Shown here piece by piece: positions 6,113 through 12,446 of a stretch of 12,446 nucleotides of DNA (position 1 is the first letter of the stretch; the number at the start of each line of letters is the position of its first letter). Under the pieces are notes generated by a model, which made no database searches, was not told the origin of the DNA, and saw nothing but the letters and a program-made list of their open reading frames with translations. This DNA comes from CADCTM01 sp049671305 (lineage in GTDB: Bacteria; Cyanobacteriota; Cyanobacteriia; Cyanobacteriales; Coleofasciculaceae), in contig JBATUR010000023.1 in assembly GCA_049671305.1 (NCBI GenBank), positions 1 to 12,446 of the forward strand, read 5' to 3'. The position numbers were made by a program, and so were the translations under genes.

Positions 6113-6886
6113 TTAAAATTGATCCTTCATGCCCCGCAGTCGTGCAAAAGTTTGGATCGGTTCTTGTGATTTCACCGCTGCTTGTAATATTGGCTCTTGC
6201 CAACGCAGGAAGGGGTTGGTAAGCTTTTCTAGTCCTAATTGGGATGGCACGGTTGCTTGCTTGCGTCTACGGGCATCCTGAACCTGAGCATAGCGATTTT
6301 TTAATTCCTGGTTGTCGCCATCTACGCTGAGGGCAAATTGCAGATTTTTTTGGGTGTATTCATGGGCGCACCAAACTCGTGTGTTATCAGGCAAAGCTTT
6401 GAGCTTACTTAATGAGTCCACCATTTGCGTCGGCGTTCCTTCAAAAAGTCTGCCACAACCGCCGGCAAATAAGGTATCACCACAAAATAACTCACCAGTT
6501 TGATTAGGAGCAATTGGCGGAAAATAGTAGGCAATATGAGCTTTGGTATGTCCAGGAACGAACAAAACTGATGCCATTCTGCCAGCAAATTCCACTTTAT
6601 CGCCTTCTTCTAAAAAGAATTGTTGCTCTGGAATTCTACCCCGGTCTTGAGCGCCGCCGTATACTTGAGCCTGGGGAAAATGTTGCAGCAATTCCTGATT
6701 TCCACCGATATGATCTCGGTGATGGTGAGTGTTAAGAATAGTTACCAATTGGGCATCAAGTGCTTTGAGGCACTGCAATACTGGTTTAGCTTCTGCTGGA
6801 TCGACGACTGCGGCAATTTTGAGCTGCTCGTCATATAGCAAAAAGATATAGTTGTCAGAAAGTGCGGGCAGCAGGTGAACCTGCAT
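6113..6886 (-). CDS. gloB: Hydroxyacylglutathione hydrolase (glyoxalase II), 257 aa
   Basis: Hydrolyses S-lactoylglutathione to lactate and glutathione, the second step of methylglyoxal detoxification, in the cytoplasm. The protein is a metallo-beta-lactamase-fold enzyme. Metal ligands are visible: THHHRDH (53-59) giving H54, H56, D58 and H59; H113 in PGHT; D137 in CGDTLF; and H175 in CAHEYT. The C-terminal glutathione-binding region has the typical RRRKQATVPSQLG (207-219) and NPFLR (224-228). The length is normal for the family. The ATG at 6884-6886 is supported by AAGGAG on the minus strand (6898-6903), eleven bases upstream. The gene is divergent from the 7108 gene. The full set of ligands and the C-terminal motif favour glyoxalase II over a generic MBL hydrolase. 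Confidence 0.95.
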   Translation of the reverse strand: MQVHLLPALSDNYIFLLYDEQLKIAAVVDPAEAKPVLQCLKALDAQLVTILNTHHHRDHIGGNQELLQHFPQAQVYGGAQDRGRIPEQQFFLEEGDKVEFAGRMASVLFVPGHTKAHIAYYFPPIAPNQTGELFCGDTLFAGGCGRLFEGTPTQMVDSLSKLKALPDNTRVWCAHEYTQKNLQFALSVDGDNQELKNRYAQVQDARRRKQATVPSQLGLEKLTNPFLRWQEPILQAAVKSQEPIQTFARLRGMKDQF

Positions 6887-7023
6887 TTTGGGACTTGCTC
6901 CTTGTAAATGATTTTGTACAACTAACCGATGAGAGAAAAAACTGCATACTATAAGATAAACAGCTCTTGCATCGGGCTTGGTCTTTTAATCATAGTCTTG
7001 GGAGTCTTGAGGGGAAATATAAA

Positions 7024-7029
7024 TATAAT
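7024..7029 (+). promoter_or_regulatory. Candidate -10 box for the 7108 gene
   Basis: A perfect TATAAT lies 78 bases before the ATG at 7108, within the 221-bp divergent gap to gloB. No -35 close to consensus sits 16-18 bases upstream; TTGGGA (6998-7003) is 20 bases away. A short direct repeat, AGTCTTG at 6994-7000 and 7003-7009, lies just upstream and could bind an activator. The AT-rich context makes chance matches likely. Confidence 0.35.
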
Positions 7030-7107
7030 TGATGTCTTAGTTGCTTTAGTCAATAAATTACCGAAAATAGTTCATTAGCCAAAACATTATTGCGCCACCA
7101 ACAGCTT

Positions 7108-7314
7108 ATGGCAGGAAATCATCAGGGTCAATCAAATCAAACCATTAAGCAAGTTGTTGAGCGAATTCTTAATGTGGGTCAATTAAGTCGTCTGGAACAT
7201 TTACAGTTAGTTTCGACGTTTCTTTCTGATTATAAAGTAACCGATGAAGAGCGCTATCAAATTAATCGTGTATTTGATGAGCTGCAAATCGAGCGCTTGA
7301 AATTAGTTGACTAA
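7108..7314 (+). CDS. Small hypothetical protein, 68 aa
   Basis: I cannot assign a function. The frame is open from a TTG at 7090, but the ATG at 7108, giving MAGNHQGQSNQ, is the more natural start; neither has a visible ribosome binding site. The protein is hydrophilic and mostly helical by composition, with an amphipathic stretch TIKQVVERILNVGQLSRLEH and an acidic middle around TDEERYQINRVFDELQ, and no membrane segment. Its sequence style reminds me of small conserved cyanobacterial proteins of unknown role, but this is memory, not a search. It precedes the glycosyltransferase by 71 bp on the same strand and may share its transcript. Confidence 0.7.
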   Translation: MAGNHQGQSNQTIKQVVERILNVGQLSRLEHLQLVSTFLSDYKVTDEERYQINRVFDELQIERLKLVD

Positions 7315-7385
7315 CCGAACCGAGTTCGAGGAATTTCCGGCAGTAAGAGTGATTTGTATTGTACATAGTTTTGTCTGCCCTAGCC

Positions 7386-8549
7386 ATGAGCCAATTAAAG
7401 ATTTCTATTGTTACACCAACGTTGTCTAAAGGTGGGGTTGAACGAGCTTATTTATTGGCACAAGCTCTTTTAAAACTGAATTATCAGGTGGAAATTATTG
7501 GTTTTCTTTTTGATAATGAGACAGTTTATCCTTTGCCTCCTGACTATCTACAAGTTTACTCAATTCCAGGGGCAAATTATCCAGGGCTTTTCGTTGCTGC
7601 TAAACAACTTTTGGAGCAGCTTAATGGAGATATTATCTATGCGGTTAAACCGAAAGTAATTAGTTTTGGCTTGGCTTTATTAAAGCAGTTAGGTAAACGT
7701 CCAGTAATTTTAGATATTGATGATTGGGAGTTAAGCTGGCATGGTGGCGAAAGTTATAATTATCAGTTTACACCTAAGCAGCTTGCTAGAGATTTGTTGA
7801 AAAAAAATGGCGCTTTAAGAAATCCAGATCATCCTTTATATTTGCAGTGGATGGAAAAATTAATTAATCGTGCTGATGCGATTACCACACACACTCAATT
7901 TTTACTCAATTATTTTGGTGGAACCTATTTACCTAATGGTAAAGATACCAGTTTATTTAATCCCAATAACTATGATGCCGAAACTAGTCGCAGCAAATAT
8001 GGATTAGCTAATTATCGGGTTTTAATGTTTCCTGGTGCGCCACGACCTTATAAAGGACTTGAGGATATTTTAATGGCGTTAGAGCAACTAAATCAAGCTG
8101 ATTTGAGGTTAGTTATTGTTGGTGGAAGTCCCTATGATGATTATGATCAAAAACTTTTAGAAAAGTGGGGACGTTGGATTATTAAACTGCCCAGATTTTC
8201 GGTTCAAGTGATGCCAGAAGTGGTAGCAGCAGCTCATGTAGTTGTGATTCCTCAGCGCGATACTTTAGCAACTAGAGCGCAATTTCCCCTCAAACTTACA
8301 GATGCAATGGCAATGGCAAAGCCAATTTTGTCTACTCGTGTTGGTGACATTCCAGAAATTTTAGGCGATACTGGTTATCTAGTTGATCCAAGCTCTCCCG
8401 AACAACTTGCCCAAAAGATTCAGTGGATATTTCAGCATTTAGACAATGCCAAAGCTCAGGGAATTAAAGCAAGGATGCGATGTATTGAACACTATAGTAT
8501 TGAGGCAATGGCAGCAATTTTAGAAATGATTATTTCACGACTTAAATAA
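7386..8549 (+). CDS. GT4-family glycosyltransferase, 387 aa
   Basis: Probably transfers a sugar from an activated nucleotide donor to a glycan or lipid acceptor; donor and acceptor cannot be told. The GT-B fold is indicated by the N-terminal ISIVTPTLSKGGVERAY (the GGVER loop is at 16-20), the inter-domain region with LPNGKDTSLF (182-191), and a C-terminal donor domain with FPGAPRPYKGLEDIL, AAAHVVVIPQ and FPLKLTDAMA (300-309). The usual EX7E motif is altered: alanine replaces the first Glu (298) and aspartate the second (306). This resembles the P-x-K-L-x-D/E variant found in part of the family. ATG at 7386 is preferred over TTG at 7359 because homologous sequence begins at MSQLKISIVTP. The ABC exporter follows after 49 bp, suggesting a shared glycan pathway. 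Confidence 0.88.
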   Translation: MSQLKISIVTPTLSKGGVERAYLLAQALLKLNYQVEIIGFLFDNETVYPLPPDYLQVYSIPGANYPGLFVAAKQLLEQLNGDIIYAVKPKVISFGLALLKQLGKRPVILDIDDWELSWHGGESYNYQFTPKQLARDLLKKNGALRNPDHPLYLQWMEKLINRADAITTHTQFLLNYFGGTYLPNGKDTSLFNPNNYDAETSRSKYGLANYRVLMFPGAPRPYKGLEDILMALEQLNQADLRLVIVGGSPYDDYDQKLLEKWGRWIIKLPRFSVQVMPEVVAAAHVVVIPQRDTLATRAQFPLKLTDAMAMAKPILSTRVGDIPEILGDTGYLVDPSSPEQLAQKIQWIFQHLDNAKAQGIKARMRCIEHYSIEAMAAILEMIISRLK

Positions 8550-8598
8550 GTAAACTTGTTGGAAGATCAATTTTTTTTAGCTCTATAGCACCTACCAA

Positions 8599-10596
8599 AT
8601 GTCTCCTAATCGATTACTTCTAAGCTACGCGCTACGATATCCCGGCTGGATTATTTTGACTATTGTGCTTGGCTTTTCCAGTGCACTTTTTAATGGTGTA
8701 AGTATCACGCTAATTGTGCCGTTAATTTTGGGATTTTTAGGAAAAGAAAATATAAATCTGCAAGGTTTACCGCCGCTAATTAACAAAGCGCTATCAATTT
8801 TTGATACTGGTGACAGTAATCGTCTTTTAATTCTGGTAACTGTCGTTATCTTGGCAATTTTTGTTAAAAATATTGCCAATTATGTCAATGCTTTGGCATC
8901 AAGTTATCTATCTACCAAGCTAGTAAATGATATTAGAAAAGAAGGAATCAAGTTACTTTTAGAAGTTGATTTAGATTATTTTGCTAAAACTAAAATGGGT
9001 GATGTAGTCAACCAAATTAGTAATGAAGTTGCCAGGGCGGCTGGTGCTATTAGAATTGCTATCCAAATTTTTACAACATTTATTACAATTCTTACTTTTA
9101 TCTTTATTCTGCTTTCCATATCCTGGCAACTGACTTTGGCTTCGACAAGTTTATTGCTTTTAGTAACACTAACTAATCAATATTTTGTCAAACGTGCTAG
9201 AGAGTTTGGAATTATTTTGTCTGAGAAGTCAAGGGGATATTCTACAGTTTTATTAGAAATTATTACAGGTATACGGTTAATTAAGTCAGTGGGAAATGAG
9301 GAAGCAGAGTATCAACGAATTCAACAAATAATTGAGGAAAAAGAACAGGCAGAATATCAATCCCACGCCAATTATGCGGCTATTGGTCCGATGAATGAAG
9401 TAACAGGAATTTTGGCACTGATAGGGATTGTTTTTATTGCCAGGACGTTGTTTTTTCAACAACTAGAATCTGTTTCCACTGTGTTGTTGATTTATTTAGT
9501 TGTGTTGTTTCGGTTACTTCCTGTTGTTAGTCAGTTGAATTCTCAAAGAAGTAACTTTGCTAATGCAGCTCCTAGTACGGAAATTGTAGCAAACTTTTTG
9601 CGGCGAGATGACAAACCTTTTATGGCTAACGGGTTAGATATTTATCAAAAAATTGAACAAGGAATTTGTTTGCAAGGCGTATCATTTACCTATCCGGGAC
9701 ATAATGATCTAGTCCTTAATCAAGTTGATTTGTGGGTTCCCAAAGGCACAACTCTTGCCTTAGTTGGTGCTTCTGGTGCAGGGAAGTCAACTTTGGCAGA
9801 TTTATTACCAAGATTTTATGACCCAATTGCTGGTAGTATTACAATTGATGGCAAAGATTTGAGAAGTTTTGATGTCTGTTCGCTTCGGCAGGCAATGGGT
9901 ATTGTTAGTCAAGATACGTTTTTATTTAATACTTCAGTTAGAAATAATATTGCTTACGGCAAAGAAAATGTCACAATTGATGAGGTAATTACTGCAGCAA
10001 AACGTGCGAATGCTTATGAGTTTATTGTTGGGTTGCCGCAAGAATTTGATACGGAAATAGGCGATCGCGGTGTGCTACTATCTGGAGGGCAAAGGCAACG
10101 AATGGCGATCGCACGTGCCCTCCTACGGAACCCTGATATCTTAATCTTAGATGAGGCGACAAGCGCCTTGGATACGGTTTCTGAGCGCTTGGTGCAGCAG
10201 GCTATTGATGAATTATGCCGCGATCGCACTACTATTGTAATTGCTCATCGACTATCTACAATCCAAAAAGCTCATCAAATTGCTGTTTTGGAAAAAGGGC
10301 AAGTTGTGGAAATTGGAACTCATGAACAACTGATTAAAAAAGGTGGCTATTACACTCGTTTGTACGCGATGCAATTCGACCGACAAAATGATAATAGTGC
10401 CAAGGAAGCTTTAATTCAAACTTCTTATGAATTTAGAACTCATCTTAACCCCTTAATGGGATTTTTACGCCTAGTTGTTGATGATTTAGTAGAAAATAGT
10501 GGAGAGCGACGGGAATTAACTAATGAAGCTTATCAATCAGCAACTCGTCTACTTCAAAATTTAGAAACTTTGGAAGAACAATCAAAAATTGCTTAG
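8599..10596 (+). CDS. ABC exporter (membrane plus ATPase half-transporter) with extra C-terminal domain, 665 aa
   Basis: An inner-membrane exporter that works as a dimer, moving a lipid, glycolipid or similar substrate using ATP. Six hydrophobic stretches lie near 17-47, 76-100, 152-172, 176-195, 262-284 and 292-311. The nucleotide-binding domain (about 355-590) is complete: Walker A GASGAGKST (390-398), Q-loop Q438, signature LSGGQ (494-498), Walker B ILILDE (514-519) and switch H550. It most resembles MsbA-type lipid exporters. Family members usually end soon after residue 590; this one continues for about 75 residues with a HisKA-like tail (see separate entry). The gene starts at ATG 8599 with no obvious ribosome binding site, 49 bp after the glycosyltransferase, so the two probably form an operon exporting a glycoconjugate. 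A heterocyst-envelope-type role is possible but not shown. Confidence 0.93.
   Translation: MSPNRLLLSYALRYPGWIILTIVLGFSSALFNGVSITLIVPLILGFLGKENINLQGLPPLINKALSIFDTGDSNRLLILVTVVILAIFVKNIANYVNALASSYLSTKLVNDIRKEGIKLLLEVDLDYFAKTKMGDVVNQISNEVARAAGAIRIAIQIFTTFITILTFIFILLSISWQLTLASTSLLLLVTLTNQYFVKRAREFGIILSEKSRGYSTVLLEIITGIRLIKSVGNEEAEYQRIQQIIEEKEQAEYQSHANYAAIGPMNEVTGILALIGIVFIARTLFFQQLESVSTVLLIYLVVLFRLLPVVSQLNSQRSNFANAAPSTEIVANFLRRDDKPFMANGLDIYQKIEQGICLQGVSFTYPGHNDLVLNQVDLWVPKGTTLALVGASGAGKSTLADLLPRFYDPIAGSITIDGKDLRSFDVCSLRQAMGIVSQDTFLFNTSVRNNIAYGKENVTIDEVITAAKRANAYEFIVGLPQEFDTEIGDRGVLLSGGQRQRMAIARALLRNPDILILDEATSALDTVSERLVQQAIDELCRDRTTIVIAHRLSTIQKAHQIAVLEKGQVVEIGTHEQLIKKGGYYTRLYAMQFDRQNDNSAKEALIQTSYEFRTHLNPLMGFLRLVVDDLVENSGERRELTNEAYQSATRLLQNLETLEEQSKIA
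10411..10593 (+). other. Degenerate HisKA-like dimerisation domain fused to the ABC exporter
   Basis: Residues 605-665 of the exporter read like the first helix pair of histidine kinases. SYEFRTHLNPLMGFLRLV (609-626) aligns by eye with the H-box pattern SHELRTPLNxIxGFLxLL. It is followed by DDLVENSGERRELTNEAYQS and then a second helix, ATRLLQNLETLEEQ, as in cyanobacterial kinases. The phospho-accepting histidine is tyrosine (Y610), and the proline of RTPL is histidine (H615). No catalytic ATPase of the kinase type follows. I infer a dimerisation or partner-docking role, not phosphotransfer. Confidence 0.6.
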
Positions 10597-10663
10597 TAGA
10601 AATTGACCTCTCCTACTCTTGAAAAATGGGTATTTTTCCCTCAACAATTAACATTAATAAAAA

Positions 10664-10708
10664 CTCCTACTCCCCCTTCCCTATTAGGGAAGGGGATAGG
10701 GGTTAGGT
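10664..10708. terminator. Hairpin repeat between convergent genes, probable bidirectional terminator
   Basis: CCCCTTCCC (10673-10681) pairs perfectly with GGGAAGGGG (10687-10695) around TATTA. It lies between the stop of the ABC exporter (10596) and the stop of htpG (10716), so it can end both transcripts. On the minus strand the order of elements (CCTAACCCC, stem, GGGAGTAGGAG) matches the repeat family at 714-1131, making it a sixth, distant copy. A weaker AT stem (10621-10627 with 10632-10638) lies closer to the exporter. Confidence 0.55.
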
Positions 10709-10715
10709 CAATTTA

Positions 10716-12446
10716 TTAACGTTGAGTTAAACGTGTTAGTACCTGATTTGAGCGCTCAACAAAAGACTTCATACCTTCAGCATCAAAACCTTTTTGAGCC
10801 ATCAGCGCTAAGTCATAAACGTGCTGACAAATATCATTAGCTAGCTCTCCAGAAGGTGACTGACCTGCACTTTGAACAATGCTACCTTGACTCAATTCAA
10901 CTAAGTTTTGAATCAGTGGGTGGGCAGTATTTACAACTAAAATATGTTCTTCTGGAAACTGTGCCGACTGCTGCTGCATTAAGGCTGTCATTTCCTGTAG
11001 TCGGCGCATTGCTTCTGGCACAAGTACCATTGCTGGCGGGGTTCCCTGTGGATCATCCGACTTCAGTGCTTCGGTACGAATGGTAACTTTTGGCTTATTG
11101 AGGGCTTTTTCAAACAACTCCTTAACTAATTCGCTGCGGGTTTTGTTGGTCTTAGGATCAACAATTTCTTGCGCTTTATCTTGGTCAATTAAGGTGTTAT
11201 CTAAGTCCGAATCTACCCGTGAAAATTTGACCTCAGAATACTCACGTTCCAAAAAGCTGATAAAGTGAGTATCGATGAATGAGTCCATAAATAGGACTTC
11301 TAATCCTTGGTTTTTATGTAGTTCTACATAAGTCGCTTGAGAGGCTTCGTCGTTGCAGTAGAAGACGCGATTTTCTTGTTTTTCTTTGTTTCGCTCCAAA
11401 TACTCTTTAAGCGTTGTATAAGACACAGTTGAGGCGTCATGAGAATTATTTGAAGTTACTTCCTGCCAAGCGTCTCCGTCTTCAGATTGTACTTGGACTT
11501 CTGGGGTTTCAGAATTACTTGTTGACGCTGCTGGCTGATATGTGGTGCGGTAAATAATGATATCTTCGACTTGTTTTTTAAACTTATCGTCGTTTAACGA
11601 GCCAAATTTAACGAATGTGCCAACATCCTGCCAAGAACGAATATATTCGTCACGATTTTCGTTATAAAGTGACTTTAAGCGATCGCCAACTTTTTTGGCA
11701 ATAAAATCAGCAATTCTCCTCACCGTACGGTCATTTGTCAGGGCGCTACGGGAGACATTTAAGGGAATATCCGGACTATCAATTACTCCTCGCAGTGGCA
11801 TCAAAAAGCTAGGAATTACTTCTTCACAATGGTCGCTGACGAATACCTGATTGCAGAATAATTTGATGTTACCTTTGGTGACATCGACATCAGGTTTTAG
11901 CTTGGGAAAGTAGAGAATGCCGTTGAGTAAAAATGGGTAGTCTGTATTTAAATGTACCCACAATAAAGGCTCATCTTGGAAGGGGTAAAGGTAGCGATAA
12001 AAGTCGAGATAATCTTCTTTAGTTAAGCTTTGTGGTGACTCTTTCCACAATGCTCTTTGTCGATTAATTTGTTCGCCTTCTAGCTTAATTGCAACTGGCA
12101 TAAAGTCGCAGTAGGCTTTAACTAATTGACGAATTCGCATCGGTTCGAGGTACTCTAATTCTTCCTCTTGCAAGGTCAGAGTAATAGTTGTACCACGTTG
12201 ATCACGGCTGGATTCTTCGATTTTAAAAGCTGGAGAACCGTCACAAGACCAATGTACTGCCGATGACCCAGCTTTGTAAGAAAGAGTATCAATTTCAACA
12301 TTACTTGCTACCATGAAAGAAGAGTAGAAGCCTAAACCAAAGTGACCAATAATTTGTTGGTCAGCATCTTTTTGATATTTTTGAACGAACTCTTCGGCGC
12401 TGGAAAAAGCAACTTGATTGATGTATTTTTTGACTTCCTCGGCAGT
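10716..12446 (-). CDS. htpG: Chaperone protein HtpG (Hsp90), N-terminus outside the window
   Basis: ATP-dependent cytosolic chaperone of the Hsp90 family, acting as a dimer on unfolding proteins, especially under heat or oxidative stress. The frame runs open through the right edge: upstream of the internal ATG at 12312-12314 it continues with 44 more codons containing IIGHFGLGFYSSFMVA, the conserved lid and nucleotide-binding motif, so that ATG is not the start. In-window length is 576 codons; roughly 80-85 N-terminal residues, including the first GHKL motifs, are missing. The middle domain shows IPLNVSRSALTNDRTVRRI, including the catalytic-loop arginine region, and the C-terminal dimerisation domain is complete. 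An acidic, Ser-rich stretch (YQPAASTSNSETPEVQVQ through SNNSHDAST, at about window residues 303-340) interrupts the middle domain. The gene converges with the ABC exporter. Confidence 0.95.
   Translation of the reverse strand, partial: TAEEVKKYINQVAFSSAEEFVQKYQKDADQQIIGHFGLGFYSSFMVASNVEIDTLSYKAGSSAVHWSCDGSPAFKIEESSRDQRGTTITLTLQEEELEYLEPMRIRQLVKAYCDFMPVAIKLEGEQINRQRALWKESPQSLTKEDYLDFYRYLYPFQDEPLLWVHLNTDYPFLLNGILYFPKLKPDVDVTKGNIKLFCNQVFVSDHCEEVIPSFLMPLRGVIDSPDIPLNVSRSALTNDRTVRRIADFIAKKVGDRLKSLYNENRDEYIRSWQDVGTFVKFGSLNDDKFKKQVEDIIIYRTTYQPAASTSNSETPEVQVQSEDGDAWQEVTSNNSHDASTVSYTTLKEYLERNKEKQENRVFYCNDEASQATYVELHKNQGLEVLFMDSFIDTHFISFLEREYSEVKFSRVDSDLDNTLIDQDKAQEIVDPKTNKTRSELVKELFEKALNKPKVTIRTEALKSDDPQGTPPAMVLVPEAMRRLQEMTALMQQQSAQFPEEHILVVNTAHPLIQNLVELSQGSIVQSAGQSPSGELANDICQHVYDLALMAQKGFDAEGMKSFVERSNQVLTRLTQR

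Noticed and set aside
6887..7107. tRNA or small RNA gene in the divergent gap between gloB and the 68-residue gene
   Set aside because: No cloverleaf, no strong stem and no terminator were seen; the stretch looks like promoter DNA for both sides.
8550..8598. Terminator between the glycosyltransferase and the exporter, suggested by a run of eight T
   Set aside because: No stem precedes the T run, so readthrough from one gene to the next is more likely.
12312..12314. ATG as the start of htpG
   Set aside because: The frame continues upstream to the window edge with conserved Hsp90 sequence (IIGHFGLGFYSSF), so this is an internal methionine.

Overview
The window looks like chromosomal DNA of a cyanobacterium. 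Eight exact HIP1 octamers (GCGATCGC) occur at 3645, 4534, 5457, 6085, 10061, 10105, 10220 and 11679. The DnaB intein sits at the same insertion point as the Synechocystis DnaB intein. The HtpG and bL9 sequences read as cyanobacterial, and the intergenic DNA carries C/G-rich hairpin repeats of the kind common in these genomes. The genus cannot be fixed from this sequence.

Layout. (1) 1-713: a hairpin likely to end an upstream gene, then a 196-residue protein I do not recognise. (2) 714-1131: no gene; four imperfect tandem copies of a C/G-rich hairpin repeat with 86-88 bp period, plus a fifth related copy in inverse orientation. (3) 1132-2772: a putative CRISPR leader with a good sigma70-type promoter, then an array read on the + strand with 17 full 36-nt repeats, 17 spacers and a shortened terminal repeat. 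No cas gene is in the window. (4) 2816-6886, all on the minus strand: gloB (glyoxalase II), rplI (ribosomal protein bL9) and dnaB (replicative helicase). dnaB carries an in-frame 429-residue intein whose splicing and endonuclease residues are all present. A hairpin terminator lies between rplI and dnaB. (5) 7108-10596, plus strand: a small 68-residue protein, a GT4-type glycosyltransferase and an ABC exporter, probably a small glycan or glycolipid export locus. The exporter ends in an extra tail of about 70 residues resembling a histidine-kinase dimerisation domain whose phospho-acceptor histidine is lost. (6) 10597-12446: a sixth copy of the hairpin repeat between convergent genes, then htpG (Hsp90) on the minus strand, with its N-terminus beyond the right edge.

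The most notable items are the fused degenerate HisKA-like tail on the ABC exporter; the CRISPR array, which preserves its own history (a repeat variant switch, one handle mutation, an internally deleted last repeat, and a palindromic repeat in the last spacer interval); and the apparently intact homing intein in DnaB. Spacer 6, read in reverse complement, encodes a HAD-type DLDGT motif, a hint about its target. I found no tRNA or rRNA gene.
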